Part shown: positions 10,491 to 17,808 of the stretch, piece by piece
How the letters are laid out: every line of letters starts with the position of its first letter
Numbering within the stretch: position 1 is the stretch's first letter
Assembly (NCBI GenBank): GCA_022763425.1
Contig: JALEGD010000001.1
Span: 758,572 to 822,571 of the forward strand
DNA: 64,000 nt
Source: Pelagibacteraceae bacterium
GTDB lineage: Bacteria > Pseudomonadota > Alphaproteobacteria > Pelagibacterales > Pelagibacteraceae
Direction: 5' to 3'
Translations under genes and position numbers: made by a program
The notes under the pieces: model-generated
Databases searched by the model: none
The model's input: only the letters and a program-made list of their open reading frames with translations
Told to the model about the DNA's origin: nothing

Positions 10491-11597
10491 ATGCCAGTTA
10501 AGTTTTCATTATTAAATGAAGACAATGGAGCACGATTAGGCAGAATAGAAACGAAGAGGGGCAATATAGACACTCCCGCTTTTATGCCTGTAGGCACTGC
10601 CGCTACTGTAAAAGCACTTACCGTTGATCAAATAGAACAAACCGGTTCGCAAATAATACTTTGTAACACTTATCATCTTTATTTGAGACCAGGTACAGAG
10701 CGAATAGAAAGAGCAGGAGGGTTGCATGGTTTTATGAATTTTTCAAAACCTATTCTTACTGACTCCGGCGGTTTTCAAGTTATGTCATTATCAAAAAATA
10801 CAAAAATTAGTGAAGATGGAGCAACATTTAATTCTCATATAGATGGAAAAAAAATATTCTTATCACCAGAAATTAGTATTGATATCCAAAAAAAATTAAA
10901 TGCTGACATAGTTATGGTTTTTGATGAATGTCCAGAATACACAAAAGATAAAGATAGGATAAAATCTTCAATGGATTTGTCTATTAGATGGGCTCAAAGA
11001 TCTAAAATTGAATTTGGAACTAATAATGAAAAGATGCTTTTTGGTATAGTACAAGGTGGTATTTTCAACGATTTAAGAAAAGAATGTTTAGAAAGATTAA
11101 CTGATATTGGTTTTGATGGTTATGCTCTAGGCGGTTTGGCTGTAGGAGAACCTCAAGATGAAATGTTCAAAACGGTGGAAGAAATCTCTCCTTTAATGGA
11201 TAAATATAAACCAAGATATGTGATGGGAACTGGAACACCTGGAGATTTGTTAGGGGCAGTTAAAAGAGGGATTGATATGTTTGATTGTGTTTTGCCAACT
11301 CGATCTGGCAGAACTGGTTTAGCATTTACATGGGATGGAAAATTAAATTTAAGAAATTCTAAATATACAAATGATGACAAGCCATTAGATCAAAATGTAG
11401 ATTGTCCTGCCTCACAATTATATTCAAGAAATTATCTTAATCACTTAATTAATTGTAATGAAATATTAGCATCAACACTAATTTCATGGCATAATATTGC
11501 TTTCTTCCAAGACTTGATGAGAAAAATTAGAATTTCTATCAAAAACGGTAATTTTCAAGATTTCTATAATCAACACTTTGAAAAATTAAATTATTAA
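10491..11597 (+). CDS. tgt: Queuine tRNA-ribosyltransferase (TGT), zinc site altered
   Basis: TGT swaps guanine 34 for a queuosine precursor in tRNAs with GUN anticodons; a tRNA-Asn(GTT) in this window is a likely substrate. The 368-residue protein keeps the general-base region LTDSGGFQ (Asp91), the GGLAVGE substrate loop and MFDCVLPTRSGR (catalytic Asp265). The zinc motif is unusual. Where E. coli TGT has three cysteines and a histidine, this protein has Val303, Cys305, Ser308 and His334, so two of four ligands are missing. The start follows the previous stop directly. Confidence 0.94.
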   Translation: MPVKFSLLNEDNGARLGRIETKRGNIDTPAFMPVGTAATVKALTVDQIEQTGSQIILCNTYHLYLRPGTERIERAGGLHGFMNFSKPILTDSGGFQVMSLSKNTKISEDGATFNSHIDGKKIFLSPEISIDIQKKLNADIVMVFDECPEYTKDKDRIKSSMDLSIRWAQRSKIEFGTNNEKMLFGIVQGGIFNDLRKECLERLTDIGFDGYALGGLAVGEPQDEMFKTVEEISPLMDKYKPRYVMGTGTPGDLLGAVKRGIDMFDCVLPTRSGRTGLAFTWDGKLNLRNSKYTNDDKPLDQNVDCPASQLYSRNYLNHLINCNEILASTLISWHNIAFFQDLMRKIRISIKNGNFQDFYNQHFEKLNY

Positions 11598-11599
11598 AA

Positions 11600-11623
11600 A
11601 ACTTGTGTTATAAGGTTTTTTTT
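11600..11623 (+). terminator. weak candidate terminator after tgt
   Basis: A 5-bp stem (11600-11604 with 11613-11617, one G-T pair) closes an 8-nt loop and runs into eight T residues. It lies just after the tgt stop and before tRNA-Lys. The stem is short, so confidence is low. Confidence 0.3.
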
Positions 11624-11654
11624 AATACATGAAACTGGTATAAATTATGATTGT

Positions 11655-11730
<76 letters not shown>

Positions 11731-11736
11731 AATAAT

Positions 11737-12609
11737 ATGAAAAAAATAGTTTATATTACTTTCGCTTTTTTAATAGCAACTTATTCAGCCAAATGTGAAA
11801 TTTTTGAATATGACAAAAGAGCAAAATTTTATCTACCTGGTTCAGGCTACAAAAAAATAATTACTTTAAATACAAGGTTATCAGAAGGATACTCTTCACA
11901 TGAAAATTACTTTATTAAAGTTTCAAATGGTGAAATAGTTTCGTCGGCACTTTTTATTGTTTCAGATTACTTAAATAGAGAAAATGCCACAGATTATGTT
12001 GGGCATGATGATGCGTGTGATATTAAAGAAAGAATTTATTTTAAAAATTATATAAAAGGTAATACTTTTAATTGTTGGAGATTATCAGTAAACTATCCTT
12101 TCGAGAGAGAGACTGACACATTTGGTGTGATATTTTCAAATATTTTTGGGAATTCTTTTTCTGTTATGCCAGATAGGATAGAAAGTTACATCAAAGACAA
12201 AGGTTTAAAATATGAAATAGGATTATTAAGCACACATGCTTATTTCAGTAAATTAAATCAAAAGAGATATATAGTTGCTCAATATTATTTTAATCCTAAG
12301 TTTTATAAAAATTCACTTGTTATAGATAAAAATAAATTGATAGCTAAAAAAAATTCTTCTGTAGTAACTTCTTATGAAAAAAAGGGTTTAGAAGGTGTAT
12401 TACAATTTTTTAATAAACTTCAATATAATCATGAGAATACTATTAAAGTAAAAAAATTTCAAAAACTGAAAATTTTAAATGAGGTGGAAGAAAAACCTTC
12501 AAAAAATAACGATTTTGTAAAAGAGCTTAAAGAATTAGAAAAAATGTATAGATCAGGAACATTGAGCAAAAACCAGTTTGAAGATGCTAAGAAAAAATTG
12601 TTGAAATGA
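11737..12609 (+). CDS. Secreted protein of unknown function with C-terminal SHOCT-like domain
   Basis: I do not recognise the main body of this 290-residue protein. It begins with a signal peptide (MKKIVYITFAFLIATYSAKC), so it is probably exported. The last 30 or so residues (KELKELEKMYRSGTLSKNQF and on) match the SHOCT short C-terminal helical-hairpin pattern, often found at the ends of bacterial proteins and linked to oligomerisation or anchoring. I chose ATG 11737, 6 nt past tRNA-Lys; an in-frame start at 11716 would lie inside the tRNA. Its stop overlaps a tiny ORF (ATGA). Confidence 0.75.
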   Translation: MKKIVYITFAFLIATYSAKCEIFEYDKRAKFYLPGSGYKKIITLNTRLSEGYSSHENYFIKVSNGEIVSSALFIVSDYLNRENATDYVGHDDACDIKERIYFKNYIKGNTFNCWRLSVNYPFERETDTFGVIFSNIFGNSFSVMPDRIESYIKDKGLKYEIGLLSTHAYFSKLNQKRYIVAQYYFNPKFYKNSLVIDKNKLIAKKNSSVVTSYEKKGLEGVLQFFNKLQYNHENTIKVKKFQKLKILNEVEEKPSKNNDFVKELKELEKMYRSGTLSKNQFEDAKKKLLK

Positions 12610-12680
12610 AATTTAGAATTTTAATAATTTTAATTATTTTTTTTTCTACAAACACTAAAGCTGCTATATTAAATGATTAA
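12606..12680 (+). CDS. tiny ORF resembling a bare signal peptide
   Basis: The ATG overlaps the stop of the SHOCT gene (ATGA) and encodes 24 residues beginning MKFRILIILIIFFSTNTKAA. This has the look of a signal peptide with an alanine-type cleavage site but almost no mature protein. It could be a coupled micropeptide, or the leftover start of a decayed secreted gene. There is no homology evidence. Confidence 0.3.
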   Translation: MKFRILIILIIFFSTNTKAAILND

Positions 12681-12759
12681 AAAATTATTTATTATTTTCA
12701 TGTTTTTTTTCCCAATAAATTCATATTCCAAAATTATCAATAAATGTTTTATTATTTAA
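12673..12759 (+). CDS. tiny ORF, second orphan signal-peptide-like sequence
   Basis: This 28-residue frame begins MIKKLFIIFMFFFPINSYSK, a second secretion-leader-like sequence, and overlaps the end of the preceding tiny ORF. It stops at 12759 in a different frame from the Cys-rich ORF that starts at 12744. One extra base in the T run at 12746-12750 would join the two into a secreted Cys-rich protein, so it may be the 5' part of a frameshifted gene. Confidence 0.3.
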   Translation: MIKKLFIIFMFFFPINSYSKIINKCFII

Positions 12760-12884
12760 ACTGTTTTAAATGCAAAGATTCAGTTAAGGTGACAATTGAA
12801 GATTATAGATCTAAAAAAAAAGTATATTGTGATCTTTGTTTAAAAAAAACTTTTAAAAAAATAAAAAAAATTAAATATTTTTAA
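12744..12884 (+). CDS. small Cys-rich (zinc-ribbon-like) ORF
   Basis: The 46-residue frame contains two Cys pairs (CFKC at 7-10 and CDLC at 29-32), spaced as in a minimal zinc ribbon, followed by a very basic tail. A stop codon sits directly upstream of the ATG, so it cannot extend 5' in frame. It overlaps the end of the convergent M48 gene by 14 bp. It could be an intact small metal- or nucleic-acid-binding protein or the 3' part of a frameshifted gene. Confidence 0.4.
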   Translation: MFYYLNCFKCKDSVKVTIEDYRSKKKVYCDLCLKKTFKKIKKIKYF

Positions 12885-13695
12885 TTCTAGGAAATTGAGT
12901 TCTTATTTGAGGTATCCAGTTTCTAATTTGTCGTATACGATTTGTTGGAGAAGGGTGGGTGCTTAAAAATTGAGGAATTTCACTTCCCATTTCTTCTTTC
13001 ATTCTTTTCCACAATTCAGCACCTTCGTACAAATTATAGCCAGTTAATGAAGCAAAGGCTAAACCTAGATAATCAGCTTCACTTTCTTGTTTTCTGGTAA
13101 AAGGATTGAAAACACCAACTTGTAAAATATCAACACCTGTATTTTTTCCAACTGTATTTCTTGTTTTGCTTACTGCTCCACCTGTAAAAATATCTACTAC
13201 CAATGTACCAACGTTTAAAACCATACTCGCACTGGCTCTTTCAACGGAGTGTTTTGCTACAGCATGTGCAATTTCATGACCCATAACATTTGCTAATCCG
13301 TCTTCATTTTTGGTAACCTTCAATATACCAGTATAAACAGCAATTTTCCCTCCTGGCATACACCAAGCGTTTAGAGTTTTGTCATCATCTACCAAAATAT
13401 ATTCCCACTTAAAATTTTTTGTTGGATCTTTTAAATTTTTATTAGCAAAATAGTATGTAATTGCTTTTTCCATTTTTGAACCAATTCTTTTAATCATATT
13501 TAAAGTTTTGATATCTTTGCTTAATTTTGCTTTTTTCTTAAATTGAGAATAAGCTTTTGCTGCATTTGCATTAATTACAGACTCTGGATAAATTTTAAGC
13601 TGTTTTCTTTTTGTAATTGGTGTAGATGAACAAGACGGCATCATCATTCCACAGCATCCACATGTTAAATATTTGATAAAATCTCTTCTTTTCAT
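12871..13695 (-). CDS. M48-family metalloprotease with twin-arginine-like leader
   Basis: The 274-residue zinc protease has the catalytic HEIAH at residues 140-144 (NVMGHEIAHAVAKHSVERA) and the downstream Glu ligand in KQESEADYLGLAF. It resembles periplasmic BepA/LoiP-type proteases that check outer-membrane proteins. The N-terminus MKRRDFIKYL followed by a Cys-rich hydrophobic stretch and PSCSS suggests a Tat-type, possibly lipid-anchored leader; tatABC lie at 24.9-26.0 kb. It is divergent from a 27-residue ORF across 37 bp. Family confidence is high; substrate and anchoring are inferred. Confidence 0.88.
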   Translation of the reverse strand: MKRRDFIKYLTCGCCGMMMPSCSSTPITKRKQLKIYPESVINANAAKAYSQFKKKAKLSKDIKTLNMIKRIGSKMEKAITYYFANKNLKDPTKNFKWEYILVDDDKTLNAWCMPGGKIAVYTGILKVTKNEDGLANVMGHEIAHAVAKHSVERASASMVLNVGTLVVDIFTGGAVSKTRNTVGKNTGVDILQVGVFNPFTRKQESEADYLGLAFASLTGYNLYEGAELWKRMKEEMGSEIPQFLSTHPSPTNRIRQIRNWIPQIRTQFPRIKNI

Positions 13696-13732
13696 TTAAA
13701 ATATATAGTAATATTAATATAATATAATTTTT

Positions 13733-13816
13733 ATGAATTTAGACAACAAAGTAATAATAGTAATATTGGTATTAATTCTAGCTTTTATAATATACTCAGC
13801 TGGTAATACTATATAA
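13733..13816 (+). CDS. 27-residue single-span membrane ORF coupled to the DUF502 gene
   Basis: ATG 13733 encodes 27 residues: a short polar start (MNLDNK), one hydrophobic span of about 17 residues and a polar end (YSAGNTI). Its TAA shares a base with the DUF502 ATG at 13816 (TAATG), the same coupling used by secD-secF. A TATAAT-like box lies at 13718-13723. The overlap and clean topology argue for a real micro-membrane protein, but AT-rich DNA readily yields such frames. Confidence 0.45.
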   Translation: MNLDNKVIIVILVLILAFIIYSAGNTI

Positions 13817-14436
13817 TGACAGATTCAGAAATAACTCAAAAGAAGTCATTTTTGTCTAGATTAAGAAATTATTTTTTTGCAGGAATAGTAGTTTTAATAC
13901 CAATAGCAATAACTATCTATTTAACTATTTTTATTGAAAAAATATTCTCAGATTTACTACCCAAAGCTATAAATCCCAACCAATATTTACCATTTGATAT
14001 TCCTGGGATTGAAATCTTAATTACAATCATCATTATTATCTTTATTGGTATGTTTTCAGTGACTTTTGTCGGAAAATTTTTCATTAATTTAAGTGATAAT
14101 ATTTTTAATAAAATCCCTGTTCTAAAAACTATCTTTAAAGGTCTATCTCAATTAACAAAAAGTTTTGCTGATACAGATGCTAATAACAAAAAAAAGATGG
14201 TTTTAATAGAATACCCAAGAAAAGGAATATATTCTCTTGGCTTTGCCACTAGTGTTAATACTGGTGAAGTTACTAATAAAGTAGGGGAGAAAATGATTAA
14301 TATATTTATCCCAACAACACCAAACCCTACGAGTGGATTTTTGCTTGTTGTTCCTGAAAAGGATGTAATTTATTTAGATATGTCTTTTGAAGAAGCATCC
14401 AAGTTCATAATGTCAGCTGGTTCCATCAAGTCTTAA
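13816..14436 (+). CDS. DUF502 family membrane protein
   Basis: This 206-residue protein has two strong membrane helices (about residues 17-37 and 55-77), the linker containing PFDIPGIEILIT, a KIPVLKTIFKGLSQLT segment and the TPNPTSGFLLVVPEKDV motif. Together these identify the DUF502 family, whose molecular role is not established. It follows a coupled 27-residue membrane ORF and ends at the edge of the integrase region. Confidence 0.85.
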   Translation: MTDSEITQKKSFLSRLRNYFFAGIVVLIPIAITIYLTIFIEKIFSDLLPKAINPNQYLPFDIPGIEILITIIIIIFIGMFSVTFVGKFFINLSDNIFNKIPVLKTIFKGLSQLTKSFADTDANNKKKMVLIEYPRKGIYSLGFATSVNTGEVTNKVGEKMINIFIPTTPNPTSGFLLVVPEKDVIYLDMSFEEASKFIMSAGSIKS

Positions 14437-14465
14437 TATATAGTTTAATCTAGCTTTTTAAGGAC

Positions 14466-14520
14466 GCTCAAGAGTAACAGAGATGGCTAAATCGCTATAT
14501 TCTCTTGAGCTATCTAATAT
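14466..14520. repeat. long-range inverted repeat in the DUF502/cyclophilin-like gap
   Basis: GCTCAAGAG (14466-14474) and CTCTTGAGC (14512-14520) are perfect 9-bp inverted arms separated by 37 nt, richer in GC than the surroundings. The RNA could fold into a hairpin with a large, possibly structured loop. A second, AT-only palindrome and a T7 run follow at about 14525-14550. It could be a bidirectional terminator, a small RNA or a recombination site; the sequence alone does not decide. Confidence 0.5.
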
Positions 14521-14628
14521 TTATTAAATATCCTTTTTTTGTCTATCAATTTTATGTTTACTATATATTAATATAATAAATTAATAATTTAAGATAAATA
14601 TATGTTTTTATTGAATAAATTTAATTAA

Positions 14629-15000
14629 TTAATTAATAAATTCTACTATATCACCATCTTTAATTTGTTTAAAGAAATTAACATCCCAATTATTTATATC
14701 AAAGTTAGCCCATATATTTACCTTAGAAACTAAACGAATTTCGTCCTTTACAGAAGCTGGAGTAGGTCCAAAACCAATGGCTACTGAGCAACCCTCGACC
14801 CAATAAGCAATTTCTCCAAATTTCATTATATCTGAGGTATTTTCCTCTAATTTAACGCCTTTAATGGGGGTTTTAAAGTAAATCTCATCTCCCCAGGTAC
14901 TTATTCTCGAAACGAAATTCTTTGATTTTTGGATAATTTCAGATGTTTCAGTATTTAATAGGTTAATTTTAATATATTTATCTGCAATTTTAAGCTGCAT
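14629..15000 (-). CDS. Cyclophilin-like-fold protein (TM1367-type family)
   Basis: The 123-residue protein starts at ATG 15000. It contains TWGDEIYFKTPI, GEIAYWVEGCSVAIGFGPTP, and DEIRLVSKVNIWANF, and ends near GDIVEF. This order matches the small cyclophilin-like beta-barrel family typified by TM1367, whose cellular role is unclear. The frame stays open upstream to 15162, but that would overlap the integrase start and adds hydrophobic residues unlike the family, so I rejected it. It diverges from the recombinase gene across 85 bp. Confidence 0.7.
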   Translation of the reverse strand: MQLKIADKYIKINLLNTETSEIIQKSKNFVSRISTWGDEIYFKTPIKGVKLEENTSDIMKFGEIAYWVEGCSVAIGFGPTPASVKDEIRLVSKVNIWANFDINNWDVNFFKQIKDGDIVEFIN

Positions 15001-15028
15001 AATAGATTTATATGAATGTTTTTTAAAT

Positions 15029-15057
15029 TTGACATCTATTATTAGTTGTATTATATT
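15029..15057 (+). promoter_or_regulatory. near-consensus promoter for the integrase gene
   Basis: TTGACA (15029-15034) and TATATT (15052-15057) are separated by exactly 17 bp. This is a full -35 match and a 5/6 -10 match, the best promoter I see in the window. The predicted transcript start is near 15064, inside the palindrome that ends 2 bp before the integrase ATG. Confidence 0.7.
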
Positions 15058-15058
15058 A

Positions 15059-15083
15059 TTCCGATAATTAATTGTTATCGGAA
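15059..15083. promoter_or_regulatory. palindromic operator or leader hairpin at the integrase start
   Basis: TTCCGATAA (15059-15067) and TTATCGGAA (15075-15083) form perfect 9-bp arms around a 7-nt AT spacer. It begins just after the -10 box and ends 2 bp before the integrase ATG at 15086. It could bind a repressor, act as a recombinase binding site, or fold in RNA and occlude ribosome entry. Confidence 0.65.
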
Positions 15084-15085
15084 GT

Positions 15086-16009
15086 ATGAATAATATTATA
15101 AACAAAATAAGCAATTTAGAAGCTGAAACTATTGAGAATATTAAAAACTCAAAAGCTAGCAATACACTAAGAGCTTACAAATCTGATTTTAAAGATTTTG
15201 AGAAATTCTGTAACGAATTTAATTTCAAATCAATTCCCGCAAATCCAAAAACAATAAGTTTGTATATTACCCATATGTCTAAAGACTCTAAATTCAGTAC
15301 TATAAAAAGAAGATTGGCTTCAATTAAAGTCTTTCATAACATGTCAGGAAATTACATTGATTTGAAAAATCCTATTATAAATCAAAACTTAATTAGTATA
15401 AAAAGAAAAATTGGAACTTTCCAAAAGGCTAAAAAACCAGTCACGCTTAATGAATTAAAATTAATTGTATCTAGAATTCATAAAGAAAAAAATAAAAAAG
15501 ATATGCTTAGAAATAAAGCGCTAATACTTGTTGGTTTTAGTGGAGCATTTAGAAGGTCTGAGCTTGTATCTATATTAATTGAAGATATTGATTTCGTTAA
15601 TGAGGGTGTAAAAATATTTGTAAAAAAATCTAAAACTGATCAGTCAGGTGAAGGATTGATAAAAGCTATCCCCTATTTTAAAAATAATGAATATTGTCCA
15701 GTTATTTCATTAAGAAATTGGATGGATTATCTTAAAATTTATCAGCCAGATAATAAATTAATTTTTAAAATGTCTGATAAAAACGTAGCCCTCATTGTAA
15801 AAAAATATATTCACGAAACAGGGCTAGATGCAACAAAATATGCTGGCCATAGTTTAAGATCAGGATTTGCTACATCTACAGCTGAATCAGGAGCTGAAGA
15901 ACGTCAAATTATGGCAATGACGGGTCACAAATCTACTCAGATGGTTAGGAGATATATTCAAGAGAGTAATTTGTTTAAAAATAATGCTCTCAATAAAGTA
16001 GAATTTTAA
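15086..16009 (+). CDS. Tyrosine recombinase / site-specific integrase
   Basis: The 307-residue protein has an N-terminal SAM-like DNA-binding domain (about residues 5-95) and a catalytic domain with the complete tyrosine-recombinase set: Arg156 (FRRSEL), Lys183, His255 and Arg258 (HSLRSGF), His281 (TGHKS) and nucleophile Tyr290 (RRYIQ). It looks active. It resembles phage or island integrases more than the housekeeping pair XerC/XerD. No tRNA or duplicated att site lies next to it, and only the divergent cyclophilin-like gene could be cargo. Its end is 3 bp from the convergent glycosyltransferase gene. Confidence 0.92.
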   Translation: MNNIINKISNLEAETIENIKNSKASNTLRAYKSDFKDFEKFCNEFNFKSIPANPKTISLYITHMSKDSKFSTIKRRLASIKVFHNMSGNYIDLKNPIINQNLISIKRKIGTFQKAKKPVTLNELKLIVSRIHKEKNKKDMLRNKALILVGFSGAFRRSELVSILIEDIDFVNEGVKIFVKKSKTDQSGEGLIKAIPYFKNNEYCPVISLRNWMDYLKIYQPDNKLIFKMSDKNVALIVKKYIHETGLDATKYAGHSLRSGFATSTAESGAEERQIMAMTGHKSTQMVRRYIQESNLFKNNALNKVEF

Positions 16010-16012
16010 GAT

Positions 16013-17044
16013 TTACATTTTATCCCTCAACCTATCAAGATGCAAAATTATATCTTTTGATTTATGTGAAAAATTTTGAAGTGTTTTTTTTTGTAAAGAC
16101 CTTAGGTATTTAGGATTGTCTATTAATTTTGCAATTTGTTTAAATAAACTTTTTTTATCATTTTTTTCTAAAAACACTTTAATTTTTGTTGTCTCAGGTA
16201 ATCCACCTTTTTTTGTAATTATTATAGCGTTTCCAGTAGCAGCAGACTCAACTGCGACTCTTCCAAAAGGCTCTTCCCAGTTTGAATTAACAACTGAAAT
16301 TGAAGATTTTTTATAATAATTGATAACTTTTTCATGTTTCAACCATCCTTTATGTAATAATCTTTTATGTTGAAAATTATATTTTTCCCTTGGTTCTGAA
16401 CCAATTACATAAGATTTCCATGATTTGTACTTATTTAAAATATCAATAACAGCTTCACAAAATATATCATAACCTTTTGATTTGTTTAATTTTCCAGAAA
16501 AAATTATTATTTTTTCTTTATTCATTTTTTTTAGTGTTAAATCACAACCATGGTAAATTATATTTTTAGGGTATTTTAATTTAATTTTTTCAAAAAATTT
16601 TTTTCTTACCCAATTGCTTATGAAATAAATATTATTACATTTTTTTATTAAAAAACTTCTATCTGAAAGGGACTTTGATCCTCTTATACTTAAAGGATCG
16701 TTGCAAAAAAAAAGTGAAACATTTTTAATTCCTTTTTTTATCAAATATGATGCTATTTGAGGCCTGTTATGCACTTCAATTAAATCAAAATTTTTACTAA
16801 CAATAAATTTATAAATTTGCTTTGAATAATTTGTATTTTTGCTTAGAGAAAACAAATTTCTAGATACGTTAAAATTTTTATAATTATTTGATATAATATC
16901 TTTATGTTTTGTACTTCCGACTACAAAATTATTAAATTTACTATATTTGTCATTATCTTTTATAAATAAAGAAACTGCACCAGCTTTTGATTTAGAAAAA
17001 TTTTCAGTAAGTGGTAAAATAGTTAGAATATTTTTTTTTATCAT
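16013..17044 (-). CDS. GT4-family glycosyltransferase
   Basis: The 343-residue cytoplasmic enzyme probably transfers a sugar from a nucleotide donor to an envelope glycan. Diagnostic parts are a GT-B C-terminal half with FSGKLNKSKGYDIF and the EEPFGRVAVESAATGNAII signature, whose first Glu contacts the donor, followed by KKGGLPETT. The acceptor is unknown. I chose ATG 17044, which overlaps the tatD stop by four bases (ATGA); a frame open to 17053 would add three residues. In many Alphaproteobacteria tatD is followed by a metallo-beta-lactamase-fold gene, so this may be a replacement next to the integrase. Confidence 0.85.
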   Translation of the reverse strand: MIKKNILTILPLTENFSKSKAGAVSLFIKDNDKYSKFNNFVVGSTKHKDIISNNYKNFNVSRNLFSLSKNTNYSKQIYKFIVSKNFDLIEVHNRPQIASYLIKKGIKNVSLFFCNDPLSIRGSKSLSDRSFLIKKCNNIYFISNWVRKKFFEKIKLKYPKNIIYHGCDLTLKKMNKEKIIIFSGKLNKSKGYDIFCEAVIDILNKYKSWKSYVIGSEPREKYNFQHKRLLHKGWLKHEKVINYYKKSSISVVNSNWEEPFGRVAVESAATGNAIIITKKGGLPETTKIKVFLEKNDKKSLFKQIAKLIDNPKYLRSLQKKTLQNFSHKSKDIILHLDRLRDKM

Positions 17045-17808
17045 TGAGTACAAAAAAACTGATTGAAATTATTCTCTGTTACTTTTTCAATTTCATCAAT
17101 ATTTAAAGATTTCACGCTAGCCAGTTTTTCTGCAACAAATCTCACGTTAGAGGGGCAATTTACCCTGCCCCGTAGCGGATCTGGAGATAGATAAGGGCTA
17201 TCCGTTTCTATCAAGATTTTTTCCAGTGGAAAATCTTTACAAATATCTCTTAATTCCTCAGATTTTTTAAAAGTTAAAATACCACCAACAGATATGTAAC
17301 CATTCAATTTAATAATGTTTTCTGCAAATTTTTTTGTTCCTGTGAAACAATGAACAACAAATTTTAGGTTCTCGTTTTGATAATCTTTTAAAATTTTAAT
17401 TGTATACTCCTCTGCTTCTCTTGAATGAATAACGATTGGTAAATTTAATTCTAAAGCAATTTTAATTTGTTTATGAAAAAAATTTTCTTGCTCAATAATA
17501 TTTTTATTCCTAAAAAAATCTAGACCTATTTCGCCAATTGCTAAAATTTTATTTGAATTCTTAAATATTTTTTTTAATTCTATTAAATTTGCCTCGCTTG
17601 CGTTAATAACCTCATTTGGATGAATTCCAATAGTGCAAAAAATTTCTTTATATAAATTAGCTAATTCAATATTTTTTTTTGATGTTTCAATATCTACCCC
17701 AATAGATAATAATTTACGTACATTATATTTTTTGCAGGTATCAAGTGTATCTTTAATCTTGTTTACATACGGCTCATAATATAGATGGCAATGAGAGTCT
17801 ATTAACAT
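17041..17808 (-). CDS. tatD: TatD family metal-dependent hydrolase/DNase
   Basis: The 255-residue TIM-barrel hydrolase has metal ligands in DSHCHL (His6, His8), GEIGLDFFR, VIHSREAEEYT, HCFTGT and ETDSPYLSP. TatD-type proteins act as 3' exonucleases and related hydrolases in DNA repair or turnover; despite the name they are not part of Tat export. It follows metG with one shared base, the usual metG-tatD pairing, and its stop overlaps the next start. Confidence 0.93.
   Translation of the reverse strand: MLIDSHCHLYYEPYVNKIKDTLDTCKKYNVRKLLSIGVDIETSKKNIELANLYKEIFCTIGIHPNEVINASEANLIELKKIFKNSNKILAIGEIGLDFFRNKNIIEQENFFHKQIKIALELNLPIVIHSREAEEYTIKILKDYQNENLKFVVHCFTGTKKFAENIIKLNGYISVGGILTFKKSEELRDICKDFPLEKILIETDSPYLSPDPLRGRVNCPSNVRFVAEKLASVKSLNIDEIEKVTENNFNQFFCTQ

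Noticed and set aside
15001-15162. Upstream extension of the cyclophilin-like gene to 15162
   Set aside because: The extension overlaps the integrase start and its promoter/palindrome and adds hydrophobic residues unlike the family. ATG 15000 gives a normal compact domain.
14437-16012. tRNA-derived attachment sites flanking the integrase
   Set aside because: I compared the 3' ends of the five tRNAs in the window with the region around the integrase and saw no matching duplicate.
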